Position numbers and translations under genes: made by a program. Shown piece after piece: positions 45,897 to 60,200 of a DNA stretch of 64,000 nt. Every line of letters starts with the position of its first letter. Position 1 is the stretch's first letter. Under the pieces are notes generated by a model that worked only from the letters and a program-made list of their open reading frames with translations, did no database searches and was not told the DNA's origin. The stretch covers positions 2,108,001 to 2,172,000 of the forward strand of contig JAKLMB010000001.1 of NCBI GenBank assembly GCA_022813625.1, in the 5' to 3' direction. The DNA comes from Aaosphaeria pasadenensis. Its lineage: Eukaryota > Ascomycota > Dothideomycetes > Pleosporales.

Positions 45897-48800
45897 AACA
45901 ACCAGGGGCGCCCCAGGACATTGGGAGAGCCTCAATATTCAGATGTATAATAGTGCTCAAACAAACAATCAATCAGTGTTCAGAAACCAGCTCCCGTGAC
46001 CAGTAGCATACTAAAGCAAAATAGGCGTCCAAACTACGCTCCGGGCAAATCAACGGGGCCCGGACAGGACCTCCGACCGCCTGTCCCTTCACACTTTACT
46101 CAGAAACGTGCAGGAGACGCGAAAAACCACACACTAGAATGTTCCTATTAACTAAATAATTCCCCTGGAGTGCCTGGGCCTTGTCAGCCCAAGCGCCACA
46201 ATTCCCATGTTCTAACCCTTCAGAATTCGATCTCGCGATCGCTTCCGCCATGTTTGTCGCTACGCTTGTTCCTAGCTTGTACATCTACCGAAACCTTAGG
46301 TACTTTTTGGTTTCAGCTCGAACTCCCATGAGGTAGATAGGGTAAGGTTAGTAGGGGTAGGCGAGGTTTGTACAAGTACTTTGTAGATCTCCCTCCGTCG
46401 GAGTATGATCCGACATCGACGACGGTCGGAGTGCCGGAGGAGAGTTACTGGATAGGGAAATGATTGCTGAGACGGTGAGAATATGTTTTGTTTTGGGCAG
46501 ACGTTGGGAGAGATTATTTTAAGGTTACGGAAGTACTGCTGGGTTTGTGGTAGAGTGTAGGATAGCATCGGAGGTGTTTGGGTGTTGTTGGTGGGTTTTT
46601 GATATTGGGCTTATGGCTTGTGTAGTAGAATATTGTGGGGTTAGCTGGGGCGAGTAGATACACAAGTTCGATGAGATTTAGTTTGCAGATAGAGTGGGAG
46701 AGCTGGAGATTGGTGTAGTTCTCTGATTTGTATTGTATCTGGTAGGAAGTTTGCTAGATGCCCGGAACACTGCCTTTTCTGCTTCTGAAGAATTACAGTG
46801 ACTGAATTGTAGATCATAGTATTCAATAATAGCTACAGATGACGATACAGTGTGTTGCTAGGGTTTAGAATGGAGCTGTGGCACTGTACGCTACGTCAAT
46901 AATTCATGGACTATACTTACAGGGCACTGTGAGGGCAGGATTAATACTGTATGCTACTGTGCCTTAGACACACTGAGACGAGCGAGGCGAAACTGGTATC
47001 ATTAGTTATTGCAACAGTAGGTCGAGGTGTAGCATAGCATGGAGAAGGAATAGTAGCAGCTACGCAGGGCGCCTGAGAGATCGACAAAGTTTGCGAGGTG
47101 TAGGGCAGCAATACATAGAAAGGATGCAGAAGTAATAGAATGTAGGTAATCATGTATAATGTTACGTCTTAGTGATGATACATCAGAGACTATGTAACGA
47201 AACACAGTAATAATCTCCTCTTATAAAGAAATACAGCGAATAAACTCCACTTTGAAGACTACTCACAGATTTGTAGAACAGTGAGGCTTTACAGCATCGT
47301 GGGTAACACTAGTGAGACAAGAAACCCTCACGCTGAGTTCTCATTATGTAAATTCTTTAATGCATGAAAGAAGGTCAAATTCATGTGTTGACTACTACAT
47401 ACTGATGAGCTGTTTATACACACCTACCCAGCCTTTCCAATCAGCCAGGCACTCTCGCGCAACGTTAGAAGTACAAATGAAGTGCCCCATTTCCCAAGAA
47501 TTCATAGAACGTCTCAAGCGGGCCCCTCTACTCATGATCAGAGAAATAGAGACTCAAGTATACGATACCGTCAGTGTTTTAATAGGAAGTAACCTGTTGA
47601 GGTCTGGTGTACTGATTGACATACGGTTGACAAACAGCAAGATTAGAAGGATAAGCGTATACGTGAGACAATATGTCAGTCATTTTTCGGGTCAGTATAT
47701 TCTTCTGCTATCAAGGAAGTTCATGGTCTAGTGAAGACAATACATTTTTCAATGTATTAGGTTTTTTTTCTTTTAGGTTTGTAGATTTGTTGTAGTCAAC
47801 AGTCCACTTCAATATGTTAGATCAAATATAACATCTAGCAATATATAATAACAGGCTACTTATCTATCCAAGATTATTTTAATATAACCAATAGGTAACA
47901 TACACAAATGATCAACTCAGTACATAATAAAACAAACACTCGTATACCCTCTCATCAACTCGCAGATCTTACCTCTGTACTGAAGGACATAACAATCAAT
48001 GGCAAGAGTAAATGGTAGAACATCGTCAAGCTCGATGGAACTAGATATTGAGAAACGACACGACACCGTCAGTTGTAAAGATTCGGATTCAGATGACGAT
48101 ATTCTAGTGTACACATTTATATGTGTATGAACACCATAACACTGTATAAACTATAGTGGAATCTATTATCAACGCTCCCTGCAGGTGATCAAATGTATTT
48201 ATACATCTAACACGATAGCAGTACCCATTACACAGTTCATTATCAAAACCTAGCACGCATATAGTTCGAACCACCTATACAAGAAGCACTATACCAAGGT
48301 TCTACGGCACTTCATGACAGCCATACCTTGCCTTATCTACTTACCTGCCATCTCACACCCCTCTCGTCAACGTATCACACAGATGAACCTACCTTATCGT
48401 CTTCTCAACCCCTCACATCAATCCTCCAATCCCCCTCCTGCCAGAGCCCCGATCCCGACATCACAGCCCAGCATAAACCCCCTCACCATCCTCCCCTCCT
48501 CTAATCTCCCTTCCCCTCCCAAAATACCACCGAACCCAACCCCGCACACCCATCCCATCCCCTCCCCTCCCAAAGCAACCGTAGCGCACCCACAGGGCGA
48601 AGACGTCAGAAAACGTACGATACCCAGACGCCGGTCGGCGGTAAGGAAGGGTCTACCAACGGTACGCATTTGTTTCAGATCATTCCTTCGAGGCTGAATC
48701 GGTGCTTTCTTTGGTGGTGGGGTGGAGGATGGCGTAGTGTAGCGTAGGCGTAGTGTGGTGTGCGTGTAGTTAGGTGAAAGGGGAGGAGGATGGGAGAGGG

Positions 48801-51800
48801 GGGAATGACCCGGGGACGTGGGTTTGGGTGTGTGCCTCTTGTGAAGTATGGGCTGACTTTGTGGTAGGGCTAGAGCGAGGGGCGTGGAATGTCGAGGGGA
48901 GTTGGAAAGGGAGTTGGGGACGGGGAAGTTCCTGGTTTGGTAGTTCCAAGGGGAGGTTACGGGTGTGTAGGGATTTACCGTGTAGAGGTGATGTGGTGGT
49001 GTAGCGTAATATCGATATTGACGATAGGGGGATGGATTGTGGCAAGGATGGGGGAAACGTAGTGTCGGTACCGACTGACTTACTTACTGTAGAGGAGGAG
49101 GAAATGAGAGTAGAAAGCAGGGCCGAATTGTAAAATCGTGGAAAGTCGATATGTAGGATTTGATAAGATAGGATGTGATGTGGCTTGAGAGGGAGGAACA
49201 AGCCGGCGCCGGTGTCACTCAATAGCTGGGGACGTCGTGTTCCCTGCTGTGTGCTTTGGCGTGTCTGAGATTTGATGAGTGATGTTGATTTTCAAGGAAA
49301 GAGAGAAGCTAGGAAAAATGGAATGCGTTCTAGGGACGGGATCTCCTGCCGGCGTTCCTCGTTCGTCGTTGGGCAGAAATCAGATTCGATGTGACGGAAT
49401 GGCGTGCACGCGGGATGGGCTCGTTCGCTCGCTCGGCTCGATTCGTATTTCTAGTTATTTATCATCATGACATTTTTCTGGAAAAGGTGGTGGGAGAGCG
49501 GGAGCCGCCTTCTAGGGGTTGTTGTCTGTTGTTTCAGGTCGGAGGCTCGATTGGAGATGGCAAATACTGGAGGGAAAGTCTGGCGAGGAGAGAGATGGGA
49601 ATTCAACATTCGTCGTCTGATTGACCACACAGGATAGAAAAAAAGGGAGGGAAAGGAGAGAAACAACGGATGAGACAGTAGTGGCCTTTGGCTACCCGTA
49701 GTTGAATCGCAGAGACGGGCTGAAAGGGTCTTAGGAATGTCTGAATCGTCTTGATGTTTGAGTGCGCGGCGCAATATTCACTGGTACGCTAGAGAGAAGC
49801 AGAGAGAGGGAGAGAGATCGTCCCGAGGTAACGAGCTCTGATCCGGTCTGGTCTGGTCTGGTCCAGTCTGTTCCAGCAATTAGTTTGTGTGCCATTCCAT
49901 GTGCGATATGGTCGTGCGGGAGGAAACGAAAGTTTATTCTCGTGGGCCATCACTTTTCAATCCAGCGCCGAAGAGTGTCAGAAAAGTCTCAATCAAAGAA
50001 AGTTTGCGTGACAGCGTGCGGATCCATTTCTTTCATGCACACACAATCTCTCTCCCCGTATTCAAAATGCCATGTCGATCGATCTATTGATATTCTCGGA
50101 AAATCGTGGGATTGGTGCAGTGCTGCAAGAAGCATTGGTAGTAGCGATGATAGTGGTCGGATGCGGAGAAACCGATAGATACTTTCTCCTGAAGTGCAAC
50201 TGAGCTAAACTAAAGATCCGAACCATCCACACGGGTGGAGGGAATATGTAAATTATGTTAATTATTGTATGTTATTTTTGAAATGTCAAGGTAGCTAGGA
50301 GACGGCCCTTCTTAAAGTTCAGTGACAGGAACGATCAAGTGGTCTATGGGCGCCCACGTGTAGAAGGCCATGACATGCAGCGAAAGGGTCGCACGGGTGT
50401 GCGACATTTCTTCTAGCGTAGTCCAGAGGAATAATGCGTAGGATTGTGATAATCCCAAGTCTTCCGCCACCACCAATGTCCCGGTATGGGGTGGTTGAGG
50501 TCTCGCAGAGAAGGTATCTCGAGAGGCTCTGCGAAGGCAAGACTGCTTACTGGTGCGGATGTGTGCGTCTCCATATGTTAATTATGGATTTTCCGGGATG
50601 ATCACCGCGGTGCGATCTACCCGCGTCGAATCGCAGTTGCAGTCGCAGTCGCAAAGACACACGACTAGATATACCATGCATAATACCTACTAGTTAGTGT
50701 GTAGATGTAAGACAGGACCGGCTTTGCGTCGCATTAGGAAATGCATGAGATCCTCCCTTTCGGCTCATCCTCGCCTCAAGAGAATGAGAGAAAAAAGGAA
50801 CGACCCAATTCGTTCCGGGGTGAACCTGATCGACGCAAATGGATCTGCAGCAAATCATCTCGTCAGCTCAGCCTTTTTTGGCATCCCCCTAACGGTAGGT
50901 ATTTCTCTGGCGGTTTTTCAATAATGCTCGTCGGTCGCCTCCGTCGCGGCCGCGGTTCCCCCGTCCGTTAGCTACATTGCCATGCCTAGGCAAAACACCC
51001 CTTTCTCGCCTTTGATCAATGGTAGATGGAGTGCACAACAGTTGATTTGTTCAGGAAATGCGAGAGCCTGTGCATGACACGATCTATCTTCAAGACAAAC
51101 AAGATTGTGGGCGCCATCCCATCCCCAACCTTCCCTTTCTACGCCGCCACCCAGCTATCATCGGAAGCGGGCAAGAAACCGGAAGCGGGAGAACGATTGC
51201 GCATGACAAAAGAAAGCATTAACACTGGAACTCCAGGTGTGTGTACCCAGCCTCGCGTCGATAGGAATGCCCAGGCGGAAGGTCGACACCCATGATGTCG
51301 CGGAAGCATAAGGGGCGTTCCAGAAGGCTTCTAGAAGAAAAGGCGACCAAGCTAACGAATTTATTCTACCTTGTACCTCGCTGACGGAGAGGAGGGATTG
51401 GTTGTCTCTTTGGGTTTCAACGCTACATGGCTAGGTTAGGTATGTACGCATGTGTATGTGCTGTGCCACGCTGCTGCCACGAGACACAGTACAGGTCCAC
51501 ACCTCCATCTGCCCGTTAGTTGGGTAACTTTTGCGTAGGTTGATGGGGCTGTGGGTTAAGGGCGTGGATGCGTGTATGCGTATGTGTGCCAGTGCTCATG
51601 CTGCAGCTCAGGAAAAGGAAGAGTAGGTAGATCTCTTTCTTTTAAAGTTTCGGAGAAGGGTCGTGACACTTCTTTATTATGGTTTTTATTTATAATTTGG
51701 CGAATGGGATTGTCGTGATGGGGTTATGCGTGATGAGTGATGGAAGATGGCCATGGCACTTCCCGTACATAAGGTTTGGGGTCTTTGGCTAGCATGGCAG

Positions 51801-54800
51801 GCAGGCCTGGTTACAATACCTTGGTTGCGTGTTCGCGTGCGTGCTTTGTGTGTAAGAACGTGCAGAGGCGCGCACGCACGCACAGGTACAGACTACAGTA
51901 CAACAGTGCAGTCAAGAAAGTCGAGAAATCAAGAAGTCACCCATGTTGTTGAAAAGAAGGAAAAATACGCAATCTTGGGATCATGTAGATGACGTTGGAT
52001 TACGGTTGGGATTGATCGCCTGAACAATCCATGTCGGACGGGCGAGGCGAGGTAGATCTCGCGGGGGATGGAAGGAGTTTCGAACTCCCTTTGCCATGTG
52101 GTGCGCGCGTGGGTCGTCATCGTGTGTAAGTACGAGGTTTGTACATCCTCGTAACGTATGTAGAGTTGGTGATGTGCGCTCGGGGTGGGTTGGATCGTGT
52201 CCAGGTTGTGCAGTGTAGCAGCGTCACGTCAGTAAAGAATATGTTGTACTCCATGGTCGGCATGAATTTATTACAGGCAACCTGTTTCTCTATCATCGTC
52301 ATCGTCATCATGGCTTCGACACCGACCTCCGAATGACTTCCGTAATTATTTGTATTTCTGCCCTGCTAAGCGCGGGTACATATGCCTCTGGTGCAATTAC
52401 TATTGCTACCGTATGTACCTAAAATCATAGAACGTCGTCGCATGTATGTACCCAGCGACCTACACAGTACTTGTAACTTGTTACCGTCGCCGCGGTGGCC
52501 CGTAAATCACTTAACTAACGCACCTAAGAACCTCTCGTCCCTTCGTAGCCCTGACGTTCCGTCCTGCCCCGTCCTGTCCGCATGCACGATTGTGGACCGC
52601 CGGACCACTCACCACGTGCGTTCTGCAGTTCCCATTCCCACTTCCTTTCCTGTTTTCTTTGCCCAGTTCGGCAGTGAGGAACCCACCTGTGTGCATGTAG
52701 ACGGGCCTTTTTTTTGGTCGGGCTGCTGTTGTTACTTACGTTACGAGGTAATAAACAGCACGAGTATGGAGACTTGCACCGCACTTTCGTTCGAGTCGAG
52801 GCTTGGGGATCCGCGTGTGCATGCATGCATGTGCGCGTGTGCGTCCGCTCACGCAGCTGTGTCTATGCGCGGAAGTCTTGTGTGTGATTACTGTGATAGT
52901 TGTGATGGTCTACTTTTGGGTGTTGGAGAAGGCGAGGCGAAGTGCGGCGAGGGAAAGAGGAAGGGGGCACCCCTTATCTGATAGTGGGACTCGTGCGGTA
53001 TGTATGAGCATTTTCGTTTCACGGTGTGATGTAGAGATAGTGCTTGGATTTATGTCTACGGAGGAGGATCAATTGTATGCTTTTGGTATCGCATGTTAGG
53101 TTAGTCGTTGGTTGGATGGCCAGTTCTAAACATGGCATATGAATAGACCAACTTGAAAATTTATAGATCTAGTATTATAATTATCCTCAACCACGAGCCC
53201 TACATCGCAGTAATACACACATCCAACGAGGCAATGGCAATTTACGACTGTAATGTTGGTGGTGGTGGTGACGATGACAACAGTTTCGGTACACAATGCA
53301 TCCTACCGAGTCATTCTCTACGTCTACAGGTAGATATACTTTGTCGGCCCCCGGCACCGTAAGCAGCCCACTTGCGTCCGGGGCGGGCGTGTGACTTGGG
53401 TTTTTGGGGAGGTTAGGGCGGATGAGATCATAGTTTGGTTGGAGGAGGTGGGAGCATAATATGTACTTGTTCGCCTGTTTTGCCTGGCGTTGTTGGGTCG
53501 GGGTGGAGGAGGGTGTGAGATGTACTTATATGTGAGTATGTATGTGAATTGAGAATCAAAAGTGGTGTAGAAACGTTGGCGTGTTGGTAGAGGACGAACG
53601 TTTGCGCGGAGAGGTGGTGGGGTAGCTCAGCTGTGAACATACACAGTATTTGTACATCAGCAATTATTTATTGCACAATAACGTCTACCTTTCTCTACCT
53701 TCACAATCATGCCCTCCACGAAGTACACACCCCTAAAAGCACACCTGCTTACAAGATACGCCCACATAATCATAACAATATCAATTATCCTTCACAATAC
53801 CCAATAGCCAATAATCGCCCTCCGCAGCCCATCTCCTCGCCTGTCAAAGTCAAAAAGACAGCGAGCAGCGAAACTCTATGCACGTGCCCGTATACATAAA
53901 TGCTACATGACTCGCGCGGGGGAGGAAGAGGGGGGATCCGACGACTAGATCGCCGCGCGTGGAAGGGTGGCTAGCCGAGTGGAAGGAGGCAAGAGAGAGC
54001 GCGGGTCTTGAGGAAACATTGAACTTCAGATGAATTGATCTGTGGAGGGCCCTGGGGAGGATGTCAGGAGGGTATCAGTTGAGCGTTTGCGTTCATGTCC
54101 CCAGCCGTTAGTAAAATAATGATGGCCCATCATGTCCTCCCCATCCGTAGTATCAAACAAACACGACGAACGACAAAGACGCTGGCGATCAACGCGGATC
54201 ACCCTCCGTCTCTTCTTTCCCTTTTCCTTCTTGACCAAGTACGCCGTTCTCCGTGTAAGTATCACAATTCCATTTTTATTCATCTATTTTCCTTTGCGAG
54301 ACATCGGCTGCCTACCGATTAGCCAGCTCGCACAAATCCTACTCCGCGCTGCACCGCACTTGCACGAACTAGCCTCCGCCGATTCCTCCCTGAAGATTGG
54401 GGCGAGTGGGTTTTCCGGATTAGGCGCACGCGTTTCTTCTGGATTGGGATGGGATGGGATGGGTTCACGTCCGAAAAGAGTGGGATGTGAGACCGGATGG
54501 GGAGGATTGTGGAGAGATGGGATGGGGTCATGTTTGTTTATCGTCTACGAGGTACGGTTGACCTAGGTAGGAGGTGGTAGGTGGTTATCGGGTAAAAGTA
54601 CAAGTACATGTGTTGGTAGGTATTGTGTAGATATCTACTTATACTTGTGCATAGTTAGGCACGTTGGGTAGGAAATCGGAGCATCGGAAGGGGAGGGGGA
54701 GTCATGGAGCCGTTTGTTTATCAATTCCTCGTGGTCTGTCTTCTTCAACAAGTCAAAATAAATGTTTATAGCACGTGTGATATTATCTAGTAGCTATAAT

Positions 54801-55438
54801 TGATCTTTTTTATACCTCCGTTTCATTGAAAATTATCGTTTCATCTTCGTCGTCGCTTGTACAAGTAGTTGAGCGGGTGGATAGCGGGCAAACGGGCAGC
54901 AACGGGGAAGGTGGGAAAATCCGAAAATCATCCCAGGACGATTGCAGTTAAAAGAAGATGTGACCCGTCGTCAGGTACATGTGCATATTGTAGTTTGATC
55001 GCACAATCAGGTCTTAGGCCTTTGACGGGCCGAATGGGGGAGGGGAAAAGGGCACGATGGCTGGTTCAGGGTCCTGGATGGGATGGGAAGGGAAACTATA
55101 GATGCTAGTGGGAGATGGTATCTTGAGAGGACAGGACAGGAACGGGAATTGTGGACTGGATTTGGAATTGGGTTAGGACTGTTTGGGCATCGTGGAGAGG
55201 TTGGTGTTCGTTTGTTTCTCTTCGTATGTGGGAGTGTGAGTAGGAAAGATTGAGTGATAATAATTGCTGTGATATAGGGAGAGGGAGACAGAGACAATAG
55301 TCGGAGAAGAACAGAGGAAGAAGAATAGTGGGGAGCGTGAGGGCCAGGGGGGAGGTCTCGGAGGATAGACTTGTTAGCGCTGAGAAGGAGGAGTGTATCA
55401 GTACTCCGCAATGTTGTTACTGTCCGAGTAGATGATTG

Positions 55439-55460
55439 TACGGAGTATGTGTACTCCGTA
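55439..55460. repeat. Perfect 9-bp inverted repeat TACGGAGTA-4-TACTCCGTA
   Basis: The two arms are 55439-55447 and 55452-55460 with a TGTG spacer. The same 9-mer recurs singly at 40298-40306, 62988-62996 and 63110-63118. Confidence 0.85.
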
Positions 55461-57110
55461 GTTAAAGCACAAATTGATTGAGAGCTGTAGTCAACATGAT
55501 TGATAGATAGGATGAGGGGGGTGATTTGAGGCTGTTGGACATAATTGCCTAGGTAGTTAATAGGAGGATTGAGGGTTGGTAGGGATAGGGGGTTCTAGCG
55601 AGCGCCACAGACAAAAGCCACTTACCGGAGACAGGCAGGGTATATAGTATACGATACAATACATGGTATGATACGGTAAGGAAAAGGAGTAGGGAAGTGG
55701 AGATGGACCCATTGAAAAAGGTGATGGAATGGCTGCATCTCGCTTCTCTCGCCTCGTTCTCATGTCGTTGACTTGTGTCTATTAGGCAGTGTTCGGTCTG
55801 TGTGTTCCTTGCGACTTGCCCCCTCTGGGCCCTCTCCCAATTGTCATTGCCATCCCTACCAATTCATTGTCGCACAGATCCATCCACATGCCGCAGGGGC
55901 CCTTTAACATCCAACGCCCAAACGGAAGGATGTGGATGTGGAAGCGAATGTGGCAGAGGGAAGAAGAAGAAGAAGATGCAGAAGAATGCAGAAGCACAAG
56001 AAGAAGCAGAGTACCTAGCAAGAAGAGGCCCGGCATTCGAACACATGCGGGCTTGCAACTTGCATCATGCCCCGGACCTTGTAACCTTTTCGTTCGTTCG
56101 TTCATGGTTTCCAGGAAGTTCCTGGTTCCCTTAGTTCCTAGTTCCCAGCCATGGGCCATGCATGCAATACACACACGGACACCCAAGGGCCTACACTTCA
56201 CACTACACACTACGCACTACGAGGTCTAAACTCTCGTATGGGCCATGATGCCCTTACCACCCCCTCCCATGAAACTAAACTGACTTGGGGGTCTCTTCCT
56301 CCCTCTAGAGCAGGTAGGCAGACAGGCAAGGTAGGCAAGTAAACTAACTAATAGTTCCAAAGATTCAAGTCAAGTCCAGTCCAGTCAAGTCCAATCCAGT
56401 CAAAAGTCAAGTCAGTTCATGTCAAGTCGGCTCTTGTCTCCTCTGCGACCTTAAACCCTGTTCAGTTACGTCCCGCCTTGTGCCTGCCTACCTGCCTGCG
56501 TGCCTGCCCTTTCCACGGTCTACCTACCCTCTAGCCTGCTGGGTAGTTCCTTCCCACCTTCGTAACCTACCTTCCATCCCATATTCCCTCCGCCTCGCCC
56601 CTACACTTGACCTTGACTTGACACTTACTCATTCACCCACCACTCACTCACTCACTCTCTCTCACTCACTTAATTACCCTCTCACGTCCCTTTTCCTTTC
56701 GTCTCGTCTTTTGGCGATCATTTTGCGCACTCATCAATCCTTATTCCTTGCGCGCGCGTGTCTTCAATCGTGCCTCACAGCTCTTGCGCTGGTTGTGCTC
56801 TGTCGCAGAGAATACACACACCACCACCTCCGCTACCACCCACTCCAGGTCCGCACAGTCACCAAAACCAACCACCACCCATAAAACACTTCCACTCTTA
56901 CCAGGACCACACTTCCCCCCCTCACGAAACAATCTTGAACACATATATTACCAGCGATCTTAATCAACCTCCTCTCCCCTGTCTTCCCTTCCAGGTTCAG
57001 AAATCAGAGTCAGGATTCAAAAACTGGAAACCCACTCCTCGGACAAGGTCCTACAGCTCCACCACCGCCCACAGGCCACCATACAGCGATCTTCCACGCT
57101 GCCAGTCTCG

Positions 57111-57206
57111 ATGCTGAAACGAGACTGACGCGAAGCAGAACCCAACCCGTCTCTGCTCCCTGCTTCCATGCTCCCTGCTCCCTGCTCCTTGACGGTTGAC
57201 TACTAG
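57111..57206 (+). promoter_or_regulatory. Two short upstream ORFs in the leader of the FAR1/STE5-like gene
   Basis: ATGs at 57111 (5 codons, stop ending at 57128) and 57168 (12 codons, stop ending at 57206) precede the main ATG at 57229. If the leader includes them, they should lower translation of the main frame. The transcription start is not known. Confidence 0.45.
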
Positions 57207-57228
57207 CCATCCTACCACTAGCATTTCC

Positions 57229-60200
57229 ATGTCGAACGTCTTCCACAAGTCCAAACCTGACCCTCATTCTTTCAATCTTTCCTCCTCCCAGAAACATCGC
57301 AACCACCATTCCTCACACGACAGCGAGGAAGACTCCCGCAATATCGAAGCAAACCTCTTCGAGCTCGGCTTGCTCACTACCAAGCAGCACCGGAAACCTC
57401 CCTCCTCCTCCTCCCTCCGCTCCAAGGGCTCAAAGAAACCGCCCAAGGCCGTCGGGTTCGGCCCACCTCCTCCCTCCCATACCCACAGTACTTCTTCCCT
57501 TTTTTACTTCCCTGACACCTTGTCTATAAGCTCAGACCGCTCATGTCTTTTCTAGGAGGCTTCCGTCCCTCTTCGCGCAGCTCCCACCACAAATCCCAAA
57601 ATCAATCCTCCCAATTCTCTACCCACCAAAACATAAGGAGCACCGCTACCCTCGATTCGCAATCACAAGTTCCACCTCGTTCTTCCAGAGGCATGGCTGG
57701 CGTCTTGGATATAGAGAGGTCGCGGACCCGCCGCGAGAGGACCTTCATCGGCAGCGAGTGCGCCGTTTGCGAAGAGCCCCTCGAGCACACCCTACGGGGA
57801 GAGCGTATCCTGCAGCTCTCCTGCGGACACGTCTCCCACGAGGCGTGCTTTTACGAATACATTCGCGAATTTGAGTCACATCATTGCCCAACGTGCAATG
57901 CAACATTAGGGCTGGACACCAGTCGGGGCGGCAACGTGCTCGACCTCGGTAAGTCTACAAACTCGCCTGGCGAGCCCTGCATACCCTCTCCTATTCGCAG
58001 AGAGACTGACCGCGAATCCGCAGAGAAACTGAGCACAATAGTCCGTTCCGTGCAGAACGACTCTAGCCAAGGCAGCCACAGGAGTAACCAGAACACCCCA
58101 ACGCCGTGGGACCACCAGACCATCTCAGAATCGCATGCACCACAATCCCATGGTCGACCGCGGGGTGACAGCGACTTGAGCAGCCACTATCAACAATCAC
58201 ATCCTCGACAGCGGGACAGCAGCCACAGCCGGGACCGAGCCTCAGACCGGATGGGATCGATGTCACGGCAACATTTGAGGAGCGATAGTGGCGCGACAGG
58301 TGTGGCTTCCTCTGGCGACTATGCCGCGACCAACGACGGAAGGCGGCACGATTATGATCTCCAGTCCATGGAGACCACCCTGAGCAGCCCGCGTGGCGGT
58401 TTGAGGAGTCCGATCCCCCCACCCACCGTCACCGTTCGAAGCGAGTTCCCCACGCTCAGCCGCTCTCGACAGCAACAGAGCTTGACGTGCCTGGTCACCG
58501 TTGAAGTCGTGGATGGCAAGTGGAGGCCCGATCCTGAGGACATGAGAGCGGCGCCGCCACTCCCATCCATCGCCAGCGCCACGGAAAGCTTCCAACGCCC
58601 CAAGTCGCCGGTGCGCAACAGGCACTTCGAACCCCCTTACGAATCCGCCGAGGCACTGGACGAAATCACAGAAGATCTACACTCGCGCGTCGACAACTGG
58701 CACGGCCTCGATTTCTCCCGCTTTGGAAAACTGCGCCTGAACGGCCAGGTCCGCGTCGGCAAGGACCGACAAACCTGGCAGGAGTTGGACTGCTATCTGT
58801 TCTCGGAGATGCTCATCTGCGTGAAGGAGAAGAAGGGCCAGCAGCAACAGGCTTCGCAATGGGATGGTTCGGAAATGACCAATCGCAAGCCAAAGTGCAC
58901 GCTCAAGGGATCTATTCTCATTAAGAAGCATCTCAACCAGGTGGAACATTCTCCCGACGAGGCCATCCTCACCTTGAGCCTCTCCGTCGCCGAGCTTCCC
59001 GCTTTCCATTTGAAGTTCGACAACCGAAGCCAATTGGAGCTCTGGAGGCGTGCACTGATGGATATTCGCATGGACTTCCCAAACCCTCATCGCATGCCCG
59101 ATTACGACCACGACAACTCAGGCACCGAAGACGAGGACTATCGCGTGTCGCGCCCCAAGCGCGTCTCTTCAGTAAACTCATCTGCCTATGGGGCCGCCCG
59201 ATCGACCGTCACCGCCCCCACCGAATATTCCAATTCTCGTGCCGGCCCAATCGAACCCCGACCCTCAGCATCCATCCACGTGCCTGTTGACATCGTCGTT
59301 GTCATTCCGGTTTCCTCCTCCATGCAAGGCCTGAAGATTAATTTGCTCCGCGACACTCTCAAGTTTCTCGTCAACAATTTGGGTGAGCGAGACCGCATGG
59401 GATTGGTCACATTTGGCTCCAGCGGAGGAGGCGTCCCCATCGTTAGCATGACAAGTAAGGCGTGGAGGGATTGGCCAAAGGTCCTCGACTCCATCCGACC
59501 CGTTGGACAGAAGAGCCTCCGCGCCGATGTCGTCGAGGGTGCCAACGTCGCCATGGACATCCTCATGCAGCGGAAGTCTAGCAATCCGTTGTCCAGCATC
59601 CTTTTGATCAGCGACTCCACAACATCCGATGCCGAGAGCGTCGATTTCGTCGTCTCTCGTGCTGAGGCCGCAAAGTAGGTTCTTCATGCGTTGACAAATA
59701 TCATTCTTTGAATTAACTAACATTATTAACTACAGGGTTTCCATCCACTCGTTCGGACTGGGCCTGACACACAAGCCCGATACAATGATCGAGCTCTCAA
59801 CCCGCACCAAAGCCTCCTACACCTACGTCAAAGACTGGATGATGTTGCGAGAGTGCGTCGCTGGCTGCTTGGGTTCTCTCCAAACCATTTCGCACCAGAA
59901 CGTGAAGCTCAAGCTGCGATTGCCCGAAGGTTCTCCTGCGAAGTTCGTTAAGATCAGTGGGGCATTGCAAATCACGAAACGCGCTACTGGACGAGATGCC
60001 GAAGCCTCACTTGGAGATTTGCGCTTCGGCGACAAGAGAGGTATGTACACTTCACTCATCTAATCTCTATAGCTCGTGGTATACTAATTCTTTGTCAAGA
60101 TATTCTTGTGCAACTGGCGATCTCGCCTGACACCGCCTCGCCGGAGCAGCTCCCGCAAGATCCTTGGGAGACAATCGTTTCAGGCTTAGAAGCTCTCGGC

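Larger units (their letters stand above)
45685..57228. other. 11.5-kb gene desert upstream of the FAR1/STE5-like gene
   Basis: No gene was supported on either strand. 45.9-48.3 kb is comparatively A/T-rich. 48.3-48.7 kb is C-rich and 48.7-55.6 kb is mostly G-rich on the plus strand; 55.75-57.2 kb switches to C/T-rich, as expected for a promoter and leader. Short tandem tracts: GGTCT units at 49844-49870, GGGAT units at 54445-54463, GTCCA/GTCAA units at 56365-56428 and CTCA/CT units at 56637-56670. A perfect 9-bp inverted repeat lies at 55439-55460. Possible contents are long regulatory DNA or non-coding transcripts; neither can be shown here. Confidence 0.5.

Noticed and set aside
52382..52981. 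199-codon plus-strand frame in the gene desert
   Set aside because: Composition is that of GT/CT-rich repeat DNA, with Cys-rich nonsense from GTGC runs; no domain or splice partner.
55775..56229. Overlapping frames on both strands of 120-146 codons
   Set aside because: They arise from GAA/AGA-rich low-complexity DNA and are open on both strands at once.
57952..58003. Perfect GTAAGT...GCAG intron candidate inside the scaffold gene
   Set aside because: Its length of 52 bp would break the frame, while reading through is open and Ser/Pro-rich like the neighbouring linker.
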